From positions 124,001-188,000 of the forward strand of contig NZ_LFIP02000011.1 of assembly GCF_001189235.2 (NCBI RefSeq): 64,000 nt of DNA, written 5' to 3'. The translations under genes were made by a program, and so were the position numbers. Below, in pieces: positions 26,015-35,427 of the stretch (the first letter of the stretch is position 1; every line of letters starts with the position of its first letter). The notes beneath the pieces are model-generated. The model had not been told where the DNA came from. It made no database searches and was given only the letters and a program-made list of their open reading frames with translations. The DNA is from Bradyrhizobium embrapense. GTDB lineage: Bacteria > Pseudomonadota > Alphaproteobacteria > Rhizobiales > Xanthobacteraceae.

Positions 26015-27652
26015 TTAGCCGAACTGGTTCATCGTGTTGTGGGCGCCGCCCGCCTTGAGGGCAGCCTCGCCGGCGAAGTACTCCTTGTGATCGTCGCCGA
26101 TGTCGGAGCCCGCCATGTTCTGATGCTTGACGCAGGCGATGCCCTGACGGATCTCCGCGCGCTGCACGTTCTTGACGTAACCGAGCATACCCTGCTCGCC
26201 GAAATACTCGCGTGCGAGATTGTCGGTCGACAGCGCAGCCGTGTGGTAGGTCGGCAGCGTGATCAGGTGGTGGAAGATGCCGGCGCGCTTGGCCGAATCC
26301 GCCTGGAAGGTGCGGATCCGCTCGTCGGCTTCCTTCGCCAGCGGGGTGTCGTCGTACTCCGCCTTCATCAGCTCGGCGCGGTTGTACTTGCTGACGTCCT
26401 GGCCGGCTTCCTTCATCGCGTCGTAGACCTGCCAACGGAAGTTGAGGGTCCAGTTGAACGACGGCGAGTTGTTGTAGGCAAGCTTGGCGTTCGGGATGAC
26501 CTTGCGGATGCGGTCGACCATCGATGCGATCTGCTCGATATGCGGCTTCTCGGTCTCGATCCAGAGCAGGTCGGCGCCGTTCTGCAGCGAGGTGATGCAG
26601 TCGAGCACGCAACGATCCGCGCCGGTGCCGGGACGGAACTGGTAGAGATTGGAAGGCAGCCGCTTCGGACGCATCATCTTGCCGTTCTGGTTGATGATGA
26701 CGTCGCCGTTGCGCGCATTGGCAGCCGTCACTTCCTCGCAATCGAGGAAGCTGTTGTACTGGTCGCCGATGTCGCCGGGCTTGTGGCTCACAGCGATCTG
26801 CTGGGTCAGGCCGGCACCGAGCGAGTCGGTACGGGTCACGATGATGCCGTCTTCGACGCCGAGCTCGAGGAATGCGTGGCGGCAGGCGCGAATCTTGGCG
26901 ATGAACACCTCGTGCGGCACGGTGACCTTGCCGTCCTGGTGGCCGCACTGCTTCTCGTCGGAGACCTGGTTCTCGATCTGCAGCGCGCAGGCGCCCGCCT
27001 CGATCATCTTCTTGGCGAGCAGGTAGGTCGCCTCGGCATTGCCGAAGCCGGCATCGATGTCGGCGATGACGGGCACGACGTGGGTCTGGAAGTTGTCGAT
27101 CTTCTCGATCAGCGCCTTTTCCTTGGCCTTGTCGCCTTCCTTGCGCGCCGCATCGAGCGCGCGGAAGATGTCGTTGAGCTCACGGGAATCCGCCTGGCGC
27201 AGGAAGGTGTAGAGCTCTTCGATCAGCGCCGGCACCGAGGTCTTCTCGTGCATCGACTGGTCGGGCAGCGGGCCGAATTCGGAACGCAGCGCAGCGATCA
27301 TCCAGCCGGAGAGATAGAGGTAACGGCGGTCGGTATTGCCGAAGTGCTTCTTGACCGAGATCAGCTTCTGCTGGGCGATGAAGCCGTGCCAGCAGCCGAG
27401 CGACTGGGTGTACTTGGTGCTGTCGGCATCATAGGCGGCCATGTCGGCGCGCATCAGCGCAGCCGTGTAGCGGGCAACATCCAGACCGGTCTTGAAGCGG
27501 TTTTGCAGGCGCATGCGCGCCACGGCCTCGGCGGTGACGCCGTTCCAGGTGTCTTTGGTCTTGAGCAGCGCTTCGGCCGCCTCAATCTCGCTCTGATACG
27601 AAGCCGGTCCCTGGATGGCCCGGTCGCTGATCCCGCGCGGTTGGAAGTTCAT
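26015..27652 (-). CDS. aceA: Isocitrate lyase
   Basis: A 545-residue enzyme that splits isocitrate into glyoxylate and succinate in the glyoxylate shunt. The catalytic loop reads EKQCGHQDGK, with the active-site Cys and His, as in the longer Pseudomonas-type enzymes. VIADIDAGFGNAEAT supplies the Mg-binding region. The ATG at 27652 starts MNFQPRG and has agggat upstream; the open frame extending further is the regulator's promoter region. It is divergent from the ScfR-like regulator and is needed for growth on acetate and fatty acids. Confidence 0.97.
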   Translation of the reverse strand: MNFQPRGISDRAIQGPASYQSEIEAAEALLKTKDTWNGVTAEAVARMRLQNRFKTGLDVARYTAALMRADMAAYDADSTKYTQSLGCWHGFIAQQKLISVKKHFGNTDRRYLYLSGWMIAALRSEFGPLPDQSMHEKTSVPALIEELYTFLRQADSRELNDIFRALDAARKEGDKAKEKALIEKIDNFQTHVVPVIADIDAGFGNAEATYLLAKKMIEAGACALQIENQVSDEKQCGHQDGKVTVPHEVFIAKIRACRHAFLELGVEDGIIVTRTDSLGAGLTQQIAVSHKPGDIGDQYNSFLDCEEVTAANARNGDVIINQNGKMMRPKRLPSNLYQFRPGTGADRCVLDCITSLQNGADLLWIETEKPHIEQIASMVDRIRKVIPNAKLAYNNSPSFNWTLNFRWQVYDAMKEAGQDVSKYNRAELMKAEYDDTPLAKEADERIRTFQADSAKRAGIFHHLITLPTYHTAALSTDNLAREYFGEQGMLGYVKNVQRAEIRQGIACVKHQNMAGSDIGDDHKEYFAGEAALKAGGAHNTMNQFG

Positions 27653-27732
27653 GTCCGTGATCCCTTCGGTGACGAAATAACTGCACCGTTTGTGACGCGC
27701 GGCGTCATCGGGAGCTAGACCTGGCGCGGAAA

Positions 27733-27784
27733 ACTTGTCATAACTTACAAGATACCGATGTATTGTTGTAAGAATTTTACAAGT
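27733..27784. promoter_or_regulatory. Nested inverted repeats in the aceA/regulator intergenic region
   Basis: CTTACAA (27744-27750) and TTGTAAG (27766-27772) are an exact inverted pair 22 bases apart, about two helical turns. TTGTAA-N5-TTACAA (27766-27782) is a further 17-base palindrome, and ACTTGT (27733-27738) pairs with ACAAGT (27779-27784). The AT-rich block lies between divergent aceA and its candidate regulator. It is the natural operator for that regulator; which genes are repressed is not shown. Confidence 0.6.
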
Positions 27785-27797
27785 CTTGGATGAGACA

Positions 27798-29234
27798 ATG
27801 GTAACCTCAAGCGCCCGTTCCGTTTTCATGGGCCCGCGGCTGCGACGGCTGCGGCGCGACCTCGGGCTGACCCAGGCCGACATGGCCGCCGACCTCGAAA
27901 TCTCGGCCCCCTATGTCGCGCTGCTGGAACGCAATCAGCGGCCGGTGACGGCCGACATGCTGCTTCGTCTGGCCCGCACCTACAAGATCGATCTGGCCGA
28001 CCTCGCCGGCGACGGCGGCGCCGATCACACCGCGCGCATGCAGTCGATCTTGAAGGAGCCGATGTTCGCCGACATCGACATCCCCGCGCTCGAGGTCAGC
28101 GACCTCGCGGTCAGCTATCCCGGAATGACCGAAGCCTTCCTGCGCCTTTACACCGCCTATCGCGAAGAGCAGCTGGCGCTTGCCGAGCGGCGCGCACCGG
28201 ATCTGGCGGGAGCTGCCTTGCTGCCGGGCGAGAATTTTGACGCCAACGATCCCGTCGCGGAGGTCAGGCGATTCCTCGCCGCGCGCCGCAACAACTTCGC
28301 CAACCTCGACGATGCCGCCGAGCGCCTGGTCCACGAACCTGCGGGCCCGGCCGGATTCATCGAACGGCTTCGCGAGCGTCACAAGCTCCAGGTCCGCTAT
28401 TTGCCGCCCAACGTCATGCTCGGTTCAGTCAGGCGACTGGACCTGCATCGCAGGCAATTGCTGCTCGAGGATTCGCTCGATACCGCGGGCCTCAATTTCC
28501 AGCTCGCTAAGCAACTCGCCTATCTGGAACTGGAAGGCGAGATCAGCGCGGCGGTGGAAGACGGCAAGTTTACCAGCAAGAGCGCCGAGTTGCTGGCCCG
28601 CCGCGCACTCGCGGCCTATGCGGCGGCCGCACTCATCATGCCGTACTCGGTGTTTGCTAAAGCGGTCGAGACGCGCCGTTACGATCTCGAGGCGCTGGCG
28701 CGCCAGTTCGGCACCAGCTTCGAGCAGACCGCGCACCGCGTCACGACCCTGCAGCGGCCGGGGCTCGAGAAGGTGCCGTTCTTCCTGATCCGCGTCGATC
28801 CCGCCGGCAACATTTCCAAGCTGCTCGACGGCGCCGGCTTCCCGTTTGCCAAGCACGGCGGCGCCTGTCCGCTATGGTCGGTGCACGATATCTTCAAGAC
28901 GCCGCGGCAGATCGTGACGCAATGGCTGGAATTGCCCGACGGTCAGCGGTTCTTCTCGATCGCCCGCACCGTGACCGCCGGCGGCGGCGCGTTCGGCGCC
29001 ATCCGCGTCGAGCGTGCGATCGCGATCGGCTGCGCCGCCGAGCATGCCGGCCAGTTGATCTATACGCGCGACGGACAGGGGCCGAACGCGGACGAGCCGA
29101 CCCCGATCGGCGTCGCATGCCGGGTCTGCCATCGCCCGAGATGCGCGGCGCGGTCGGCGCCGCCGATCGGACGGGAGATTCTTCCCGACGATTTCAGAAC
29201 CTCGAGCGTTCCGTTCGGCTTCTCGGCGGATTGA
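27798..29234 (+). CDS. XRE-family regulator with ImmA/IrrE-like and ScfR domains (RamB-like)
   Basis: A 478-residue cytosolic transcription factor. Residues about 10-65 are an XRE helix-turn-helix (LRRLRRDLGLTQADMAADLE, then ISAPYVALLERNQRP). The middle is an IrrE/M78-like domain without an obvious HExxH. The C-terminus has the Cys cluster CRVCHRPRCAAR found in the short-chain-acyl-CoA-regulator family. RamB of Corynebacterium and MccR/ScfR relatives control glyoxylate and propionate genes, so control of the divergent aceA is likely. The ATG at 27798 is chosen over a TTG at 27786. Confidence 0.85.
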   Translation: MVTSSARSVFMGPRLRRLRRDLGLTQADMAADLEISAPYVALLERNQRPVTADMLLRLARTYKIDLADLAGDGGADHTARMQSILKEPMFADIDIPALEVSDLAVSYPGMTEAFLRLYTAYREEQLALAERRAPDLAGAALLPGENFDANDPVAEVRRFLAARRNNFANLDDAAERLVHEPAGPAGFIERLRERHKLQVRYLPPNVMLGSVRRLDLHRRQLLLEDSLDTAGLNFQLAKQLAYLELEGEISAAVEDGKFTSKSAELLARRALAAYAAAALIMPYSVFAKAVETRRYDLEALARQFGTSFEQTAHRVTTLQRPGLEKVPFFLIRVDPAGNISKLLDGAGFPFAKHGGACPLWSVHDIFKTPRQIVTQWLELPDGQRFFSIARTVTAGGGAFGAIRVERAIAIGCAAEHAGQLIYTRDGQGPNADEPTPIGVACRVCHRPRCAARSAPPIGREILPDDFRTSSVPFGFSAD

Positions 29235-29243
29235 CGCGGTCGA

Positions 29244-30497
29244 TCAGCCCTGCGGCCGGGTCTGGTCGTACAGCACCCGCGCGCGGATGGTGCCGTCGAT
29301 GGCTCTCAGATCGGCGAGCAGTGCCTCGCCCTCACCGCCGACAACGTCGGTTTCGAGCACGACATAGCCGACTTCCGGATCGGTTTGGAGATATTGTGCC
29401 AGGATGTTGATCCCGTGCCGGGAAACCGCGTCGTTGACCTGACGCATGACGCCTGGAACGTTGCGGTGAACATGGATGAAGCGAGTGCCGGTCGGCCGCG
29501 CCGGCAATTGCACCTGCGGAAAATTGACCGCGCCGAACGTCGACCCGACATCGGAATAATCGATCAGCTTGCGCGCGACTTCTCCGCCGATGCGATCCTG
29601 CGCTTCTTCCGTCGAACCGCCGACATGCGGCGTGAGAATCACATTGGGCAGGCCCTGCAACGGCGAGACGAAACGCGCCTCGTTCGACACCGGCTCGATC
29701 GGAAACACGTCGACCGCGGCACCCGCCAGCCGCTCCTCGCGCAGGGCGCTCGCCAGCGCATCGAGGTCGACCACGGTGCCGCGCGAATTGTTGATCAGAT
29801 AGGCTTCACGCTTCATCAGCTGGAGCTGGGCTGCGCCGATCATGTTGGCGGTGGCCGGCGTCTCCGGCACGTGCAGCGATACGACGTCGCTTGCTGCGAG
29901 CAGCGCGTCAAGCGACTCAGCGGGCTCGGTATTGCCGTGGCGGAGCTTGTCGGTCTGATCGAAATAGATCACGCGCATACCCATGGCTTCGGCGAGGTTC
30001 GACAGCTGCGAGCCGATGTTGCCGTAGCCGACGATGCCCAGCGTCTTGCCGCGCACCTCGCGGCTGCCTTCGGCAGACTTGTCCCAGCCGCCGGCATGCG
30101 CAGAGACCGAACGCGGAAAGATCCGGCGGAACAGCATGACGATCTCGGCGATGGTCAGCTCCGCCACGCTGCGGGTGTTGGAGTATGGCGCGTTGAACAC
30201 GGGGATTCCGAGCTTTCGCGCGGCGTCGAGATCAACCTGATTGGTGCCGACCGAAAAGCAGCCGACGACGAGCAATCGGTCGGCGGCCTCGAGGATTTCT
30301 GCGGTCAACTGCGTCCGCGACCGAATTCCCAGCATATGGATGCCCGACAGCGCTTGCTTGAGCTCTTTGGGCCCCAGCGCCTTGGGCAGACGTTGCAGCT
30401 CGGTATAGCCGTTCGCCTCGAACATCCGGACCGCGGAATCATTCACGCCCTCCAGCAGGAGCACGCGTATTTTGGTCTTGGGAAGCGACAACATCAT
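29244..30497 (-). CDS. serA: D-3-phosphoglycerate dehydrogenase, E. coli type
   Basis: A 417-residue enzyme for the first step of serine synthesis. It starts near KTKIRVLLLEGVN, aligned with the E. coli SerA N-terminus. It carries the NAD motif GIVGYGNIGSQ, the catalytic Arg/Glu/His segments (NNSRGTVVD, TPHVGGSTEEAQ) and a C-terminal ACT domain (FIHVHRNVPGVMRQVND) for serine feedback. The length matches the short SerA class with a single ACT domain. An ATG at 30494 or 30497 is likely; the ribosome site is weak. It is convergent with the regulator. Confidence 0.92.
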   Translation of the reverse strand: MMLSLPKTKIRVLLLEGVNDSAVRMFEANGYTELQRLPKALGPKELKQALSGIHMLGIRSRTQLTAEILEAADRLLVVGCFSVGTNQVDLDAARKLGIPVFNAPYSNTRSVAELTIAEIVMLFRRIFPRSVSAHAGGWDKSAEGSREVRGKTLGIVGYGNIGSQLSNLAEAMGMRVIYFDQTDKLRHGNTEPAESLDALLAASDVVSLHVPETPATANMIGAAQLQLMKREAYLINNSRGTVVDLDALASALREERLAGAAVDVFPIEPVSNEARFVSPLQGLPNVILTPHVGGSTEEAQDRIGGEVARKLIDYSDVGSTFGAVNFPQVQLPARPTGTRFIHVHRNVPGVMRQVNDAVSRHGINILAQYLQTDPEVGYVVLETDVVGGEGEALLADLRAIDGTIRARVLYDQTRPQG

Positions 30498-30849
30498 CAA
30501 TATCCAGGCTCGTGGGCTCGGGCAGGTCATGCACGGGCAGTTTCGACGGATCAGGTGATAACATGGAAAACAATCGCGTCAGAAGCCGCCATGGGCGGCT
30601 CGCCGTGCGATTTCCGATGAAGCCGCCTCGATTCGCGCCCAGATGCAGGGCAGGAACCGATTCAGCCCATGTTCTGGTCAATTCGCCGGTAAAGCCCCCG
30701 TTGCGGCTCCGAGGGCGTTCGAACGCCCGCTCTGGCTCGCCAGCCGGAGGTCAATCTCAGCCGTACTCTGCTCGGGGCCGAGCGTTATGTCCGGAGCGCT
30801 GGTCTCTTCTTTCCAGTGCCGGCAAGCCTGCTGCCGTTGCGAGAGCAGA
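30498..30849. other. Intergenic stretch without a supported gene
   Basis: Frames run through on both strands but none has a ribosome site, a recognisable motif or a consistent start. A short plus-strand frame near 30750-30860 reads like protein (TLLGAERYVRSAGLFFPVP) and may be a decayed remnant. The stretch should also hold the serA promoter. Confidence 0.3.
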
Positions 30850-31941
30850 TCAGCAAATAGCCGCCCCTGACGTCTTGTCGAACAGATGCGTTCGCTCGAG
30901 ATCGAGCGCAACGTCGATGACGTGATCCGGCTCGGCGGCGACGCCGACCGGCATCTGCGCCGTGAACGCGAATGCGCCGACGGTCCCGATCACGAGCGTG
31001 TGCGGCCCCAGCGGCTCCACGTCTTTCACGAGCAGGCGGATCGAAGAACCCGCCGGCGCGCCTTGCGGCAACACATGATCGGGCCGCACGCCGAGCACCA
31101 CGGGCTTGCCGACGCTGCCCGCATAGGCTGCCTCTCGCGATTTGGGAAATCTCAACGCCGTACCGGACGGCTCGGTGAAGGTGAGCGCGCCGTCGCGGGC
31201 TACGATTTCGCCATGGATGAAATTCATGCTGGGCGCACCCATGAAGCCCGCGACGAACAGGTTAGAGGGCTTCTCGTAGATCGTGATCGGATCGGCAGCC
31301 TGCTCGATCCGGCCTTTGTTCATCACCACGACGCGATCGGCCATCGTCATGGCTTCGACCTGGTCGTGCGTGACGTAGACAATGGTCTTGGCGAGCCGGC
31401 GATGCAGCGCCTTGATCTCGGTCCGCATCTCGATGCGGAGCTTGGCGTCGAGATTGGACAACGGCTCGTCGAACAGAAACACATCCGGGCTGCGCACGAT
31501 GGCACGGCCGATCGCGACGCGCTGGCGCTGTCCGCCGGAAAGTTGCTTGGGCCGGCGTTGCAGATACTGCTCGAGGTCTAGGACGCGCGCCACGTCACCC
31601 ACGGCCTTCTCGATGCTGGCGCGCGACTCGCCCCGCACCTTCATGCCATAGCCGATGTTCTCGCCGACCGTCATGTGCGGATAGAGCGCGTAGTTCTGGA
31701 ACACCATCGCGCAGTTGCGCAGGCCCGGGCGCAACTGCGTGACGTCGCGGCTGCCGATGCGGATGGTCCCTCCGGTGACGGCCTCCAGTCCCGCGATCAT
31801 GCGCAATGTCGTGGTCTTGCCGCAGCCGGACGGGCCGACCAGCACGACGAACTCCTCGTCGGCCACCTTGAGGTCGAGCCCTTCGATGATCTTGTAGGGT
31901 CCGTATGCCTTGCTGACGTTCTCGATCTCGACGTGCGCCAT
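30850..31941 (-). CDS. Sugar ABC transporter ATPase (UgpC/MalK family)
   Basis: A 363-residue ATPase of a CUT1 carbohydrate importer. Walker A GPSGCGKTT is near residue 37, the signature LSGGQRQRVAIGRAI near 135-149, Walker B VFLFDEPLSNLD near 155. The C-terminal third is the TOBE/OB regulatory domain (VVLGVRPDHVLP). It is the last gene of the operon that begins at deoC, separated from the binding protein by a hairpin. One ATPase homodimer would serve the two permeases at 33511-35420. Confidence 0.93.
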   Translation of the reverse strand: MAHVEIENVSKAYGPYKIIEGLDLKVADEEFVVLVGPSGCGKTTTLRMIAGLEAVTGGTIRIGSRDVTQLRPGLRNCAMVFQNYALYPHMTVGENIGYGMKVRGESRASIEKAVGDVARVLDLEQYLQRRPKQLSGGQRQRVAIGRAIVRSPDVFLFDEPLSNLDAKLRIEMRTEIKALHRRLAKTIVYVTHDQVEAMTMADRVVVMNKGRIEQAADPITIYEKPSNLFVAGFMGAPSMNFIHGEIVARDGALTFTEPSGTALRFPKSREAAYAGSVGKPVVLGVRPDHVLPQGAPAGSSIRLLVKDVEPLGPHTLVIGTVGAFAFTAQMPVGVAAEPDHVIDVALDLERTHLFDKTSGAAIC

Positions 31942-31975
31942 GGAATCCTTTTCCGTCCCTTCGACGGCAAGTCAA

Positions 31976-32007
31976 GTCCCGGATGAGGCTCGCGCATCAT
32001 CCGGGAC
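31976..32007 (-). terminator. Intercistronic hairpin after the binding-protein gene
   Basis: GTCCCGGATGA and TCATCCGGGAC form a perfect 11-bp stem with a 10-base loop, between the binding-protein stop and the ATPase start. No T-run follows. Such hairpins commonly protect binding-protein mRNA and lower expression of the distal ATPase gene. Confidence 0.6.
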
Positions 32008-32021
32008 GCCTCGGTTGAAAG

Positions 32022-33482
32022 CTAGTTCTTGGGCGGCAGGCCCATCGCCGCACGATAGGCCGCGAGCTGCTTGGCCCGGCCGAACTCGTCGGTCAGCCGG
32101 TTCCACTCCTTGGCCATCGCATCGAGCGCCGCCTGCGGCGTGGTCTGGCCGGCCAGCGCCTTGCCGAGTTCGATCTCCACCACCTCGGTGTAGGAGAAGT
32201 AGCCCGGCAGCCGCATGTCGAGCGCGACGTTCTTGGCGTTGATGGAGTCCGACTGCGCGCCGAGATATTCCTTGGCCTCTTCCGGCGAGAATATCTTGCT
32301 CCACAGTTGCAGGTTGGCGGTGTGCGATTTGCGATAGGGATTGACGCCGCTGCCTCCGGTGATCGCCGCCTGGCCCGACACCTCGGGGCTCGTCAGCGTC
32401 TTGACGAAATCCCACGCCGCCTGCTGGTTCTTGCCGGCCTTCGGCACCGCGATCTGCCAGCCGCCGAATGCCATGAACGGGCCCGGAAGCACGCTCGGGA
32501 ATTTGTCCCACTTCTTGGTCTTGGCGTTCCAGATCTCGTCCGAACCGGGCAGCATCGCCGAGCCGACCTTGCCCGAGATCTTCGACTGCTTCGGGTCGGC
32601 CGCGATGACACCCGTGTCGCCCCAGCCGATCGATTCCGCCACCTGGCCGCCGGCCACGGCAGCGTTCACCTCGCCGAACGAGAAGTTCAGCGCGTTGGGC
32701 GGCCCGAGCTTCGACGCGCGGATGTATTCCTCGAGCCCCTTCACCCAGCCCGGGTTGTTGATCTGCGCGTCCATCGTCTCGGGGTCGAAGAACATCGCGC
32801 CCGGATAGTTCGGATTGTTGGTGTAGGCGGCCGCGTGGCTGAAGAAGAACCAGAACTGCTGACCACCGCGGCGGAAGGCTTCCGCCGTTCCCCACAGGCC
32901 CTTGTCCGGCCGCTGGAAGAACTCCGCAATGTCGAGATACTGCTTCCAGGTCTTCGGCGGCGCGAGGTCGTAGCCGTATTTGGCCTTGAACGCGTCCTTT
33001 TCCTTGGGATCGCCGAACAGGTCGGTGCGGTAGGTATAGGTGTGGACGTCGCCGTCCATCGATTGCGAGTAGATCTTGCCTTCCCACACCATCAGCCGTT
33101 CGCGATAGGCCGGCTCGATGTCGTCCCAGTCCTTGCCGGACTGCATCTCTTTCGGCATCTCGCTGAGATAGGGAACGAAGTCGGGCAGCCAGGCCGGCGC
33201 GAAGCTGACGAGATCGAACGTCGCGTCCGACGCCGTGAGCGATGTCGCGATCTTCGGATAGAGCTCGGACCACGGAAACTCGACGACATTGACCTTGCCG
33301 CAGGTCTTCTTGGCCCATTCGTCAGCGCCAAGCTTGAGCGCGGAGGCGATATACGGTCCGGTCTGCGACGCCACCGTCAGGGTGACGCCGGTGTAATCCG
33401 GACTACAGGCCGCATTCGCCTGGCTCGCGGCACAGGCCATCGCCAGCGCGGTGGTCAGCATCAGGAACTTTCGTCGCAACAT
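32022..33482 (-). CDS. Extracellular sugar-binding protein (CUT1, type II)
   Basis: A 486-residue periplasmic binding protein. The signal peptide is FLMLTTALAMACAASQANA, and a good ribosome site (gggagg) is upstream. Features of family 1 solute-binding proteins are LTVASQTGPYIASALKLGADEW and a C-terminal GGSGVNPYRKSH segment. It is larger than MalE and has many Trp residues typical of a sugar-binding cleft. It belongs with the permeases upstream and the ATPase downstream. Confidence 0.9.
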   Translation of the reverse strand: MLRRKFLMLTTALAMACAASQANAACSPDYTGVTLTVASQTGPYIASALKLGADEWAKKTCGKVNVVEFPWSELYPKIATSLTASDATFDLVSFAPAWLPDFVPYLSEMPKEMQSGKDWDDIEPAYRERLMVWEGKIYSQSMDGDVHTYTYRTDLFGDPKEKDAFKAKYGYDLAPPKTWKQYLDIAEFFQRPDKGLWGTAEAFRRGGQQFWFFFSHAAAYTNNPNYPGAMFFDPETMDAQINNPGWVKGLEEYIRASKLGPPNALNFSFGEVNAAVAGGQVAESIGWGDTGVIAADPKQSKISGKVGSAMLPGSDEIWNAKTKKWDKFPSVLPGPFMAFGGWQIAVPKAGKNQQAAWDFVKTLTSPEVSGQAAITGGSGVNPYRKSHTANLQLWSKIFSPEEAKEYLGAQSDSINAKNVALDMRLPGYFSYTEVVEIELGKALAGQTTPQAALDAMAKEWNRLTDEFGRAKQLAAYRAAMGLPPKN

Positions 33483-33510
33483 CGTCTCATCCTCCCTACA
33501 CAGTTTTTTG

Positions 33511-34548
33511 CTATTTGATGGCCCCGAGCAGCAGGCCCGACCGCATCATCCGGCTGAGCAGGCCCGCCATGATCATCATGGGAACGATTGCGACGAGCGC
33601 CGCAGCCGAGATCGCCCACCATTCGTCGCCGCGCTGGCTGTTCTGTCCCGCCACCAGGATGGGCAGCGTCTGCCATCTGGAATTGGTCAGGAACAGCGCG
33701 AACAGGAACTCATTCCAGACGAAGGCCAGCGTGATCATGAACGTCGCCAGCAGCCCGTTCATCGACATCGGCACCACGATGCCGAAGAAGATGCGCCAGC
33801 TCGGCACGTTGTCGACCATCGCCGCCTCTTCGACCTCGATCGGCACCGCCTCGAAGAAATCGCGCATCAGCCAGACCACGATCGGCAGCGAGAAGGCGAC
33901 GTAGCACAGCGTCAGGCCGACGAAGCTGTCGATCAACTGGAAGCCGAGCCGGCCGATCTCGCTGTAGAGCAGATACAGCGCAAAGGCGGTGACGATCGGC
34001 GGGAACATGCGCTGGCTGACGAACCAGAACAGGATGTCCTCATTGCCGAGGATCGGCCCGGGCAACGGCAGCCGATTGGCGACGACGGCAGCGACCAGCG
34101 CGATCGGAAACGCGAGCAACAAAGCCTGCGGTCGGGTGAATCCGAACGTCGCGTTGAACAGCAGATAGCCGCCGAGCGCGAGCACGAAGAACACGAGCCC
34201 CGCACCAAGGCGGACCTTGAATTCGAACCGCACCAGCGCGTAGGCCGCCATCGCGCCAATCGCGGTCGCGATTGCCGCCGCCGACAGGCCCACGATCGTC
34301 GAGTTGAGGAAGGTCCGGAAGAACTCGCCGCGGATCCCCTGATAGAGATCGATGAAGGGCTGCAAGGTCGGCGTGAAGTCGATGAACGGCAGATAGGTCG
34401 GCCCGCCGACCACGCCCGGCGGCGTCTTGAACGCGGTCACCACCACCCAATAGAGCGGGAATACTGTGATCAGGCACCAGAGGAAAACGCCGACGGCGAC
34501 AACGCGGCGGCTCCATGGCGACAGTCCGGTCAAGCCATGTCCGCTCAT
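33511..34548 (-). CDS. Sugar ABC transporter permease (MalG-like)
   Basis: A 345-residue inner-membrane permease. LWCLITVFPLYWVVVTAFKTPPGV is the first TM segment and the EAA loop appears as EAVPIEVEEAAMVDNVPSWRI. The large periplasmic loop and the length are typical of the G-type permease of CUT1 systems. The ATG at 34548 overlaps the stop of the F-type permease gene by 4 bases, so the two are coupled. Confidence 0.92.
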   Translation of the reverse strand: MSGHGLTGLSPWSRRVVAVGVFLWCLITVFPLYWVVVTAFKTPPGVVGGPTYLPFIDFTPTLQPFIDLYQGIRGEFFRTFLNSTIVGLSAAAIATAIGAMAAYALVRFEFKVRLGAGLVFFVLALGGYLLFNATFGFTRPQALLLAFPIALVAAVVANRLPLPGPILGNEDILFWFVSQRMFPPIVTAFALYLLYSEIGRLGFQLIDSFVGLTLCYVAFSLPIVVWLMRDFFEAVPIEVEEAAMVDNVPSWRIFFGIVVPMSMNGLLATFMITLAFVWNEFLFALFLTNSRWQTLPILVAGQNSQRGDEWWAISAAALVAIVPMMIMAGLLSRMMRSGLLLGAIK

Positions 34549-35420
34549 CGGCGCTTCTCCAGATGCGGCCGCAGCAGCGCCAGATAGGCGACGCCGATGA
34601 TCGTGATCGCAATCAGGAACAGGAAGCTGAGCGCCGACGTGTAGCCGAGATTGAACTTCTTGAAGCCCTCCTGATAGGCGAACAGGGTCAGCGTCTCGGT
34701 GTCGACGCCCGGCCCGCCGCCCGTCATCACGAACACCGTGTCCATGATCTTGTAGCTCTCGATCAGGCGGATGAAGACGATCGCGGCCGAAATCGGCAGC
34801 AGCATCGGAAAGGTGATGCCCCAGAACTGCTGCCAGGCGCTGGCATTCTCGAGCTCGGCGGCCTCGTAGACGTCTTCGGGCAGCGTTTGCAGACCGGCCA
34901 GCATCATCAGGATGACGAACGGGGTCCACTGCCAGACCTCGACCGCGATGATGCAGGCGAGCGCCCAATGCCCATTTGTGAGGAACGGCAGGTTGACCAG
35001 ACCGAACTGTGACAGGAACTGGTTGAGCGGCCCCATCGTCGGGTTGAACATCATGCGCGCGACCAGCGCGACCGCGACGGGCGCGAGCAGCATCGGCAGC
35101 AGCAGGGCGACACGAAACAGCCGTTCGCCCGGCACCCGCGCATTCAGCGCCAGGGCGACGCCGAAACCGATCGCGTATTGCAGGGCGACCGCGATGAAGG
35201 CGATCAGCGTCGTCGTGAATAGCGCACTCCAGAACCGCGGCTCCTGCAACAGCGTGGAATAATTGCCGAGCCAGACCACCCGCGGCGGGATCGGCGGAAT
35301 CAGGCGATAGCTCAGGAAGCTCGTGGTGAGCGAATAGATCAGCGGAAAGATCGAGATCGCCAGCACGACGAGCACCGCCGGCCAGATGAAGACATGCTTG
35401 ATCGGATCGTTCCGCATCAT
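34545..35420 (-). CDS. Sugar ABC transporter permease (MalF-like)
   Basis: A 291-residue inner-membrane permease, partner of the MalG-like protein. WPAVLVVLAISIFPLIYSLTTSF is the first TM and the EAA loop reads EDVYEAAELENASAWQQFW. It follows the ribokinase gene by 7 bases. Either of two adjacent ATG codons at 35418-35420 may be used. Confidence 0.92.
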   Translation of the reverse strand: MMRNDPIKHVFIWPAVLVVLAISIFPLIYSLTTSFLSYRLIPPIPPRVVWLGNYSTLLQEPRFWSALFTTTLIAFIAVALQYAIGFGVALALNARVPGERLFRVALLLPMLLAPVAVALVARMMFNPTMGPLNQFLSQFGLVNLPFLTNGHWALACIIAVEVWQWTPFVILMMLAGLQTLPEDVYEAAELENASAWQQFWGITFPMLLPISAAIVFIRLIESYKIMDTVFVMTGGGPGVDTETLTLFAYQEGFKKFNLGYTSALSFLFLIAITIIGVAYLALLRPHLEKRR

Positions 35421-35427
35421 CGCGCGA

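Noticed and set aside
26039..27718. A 559-codon plus-strand frame opposite aceA
   Set aside because: Antisense shadow of isocitrate lyase; no ribosome site or family resemblance.
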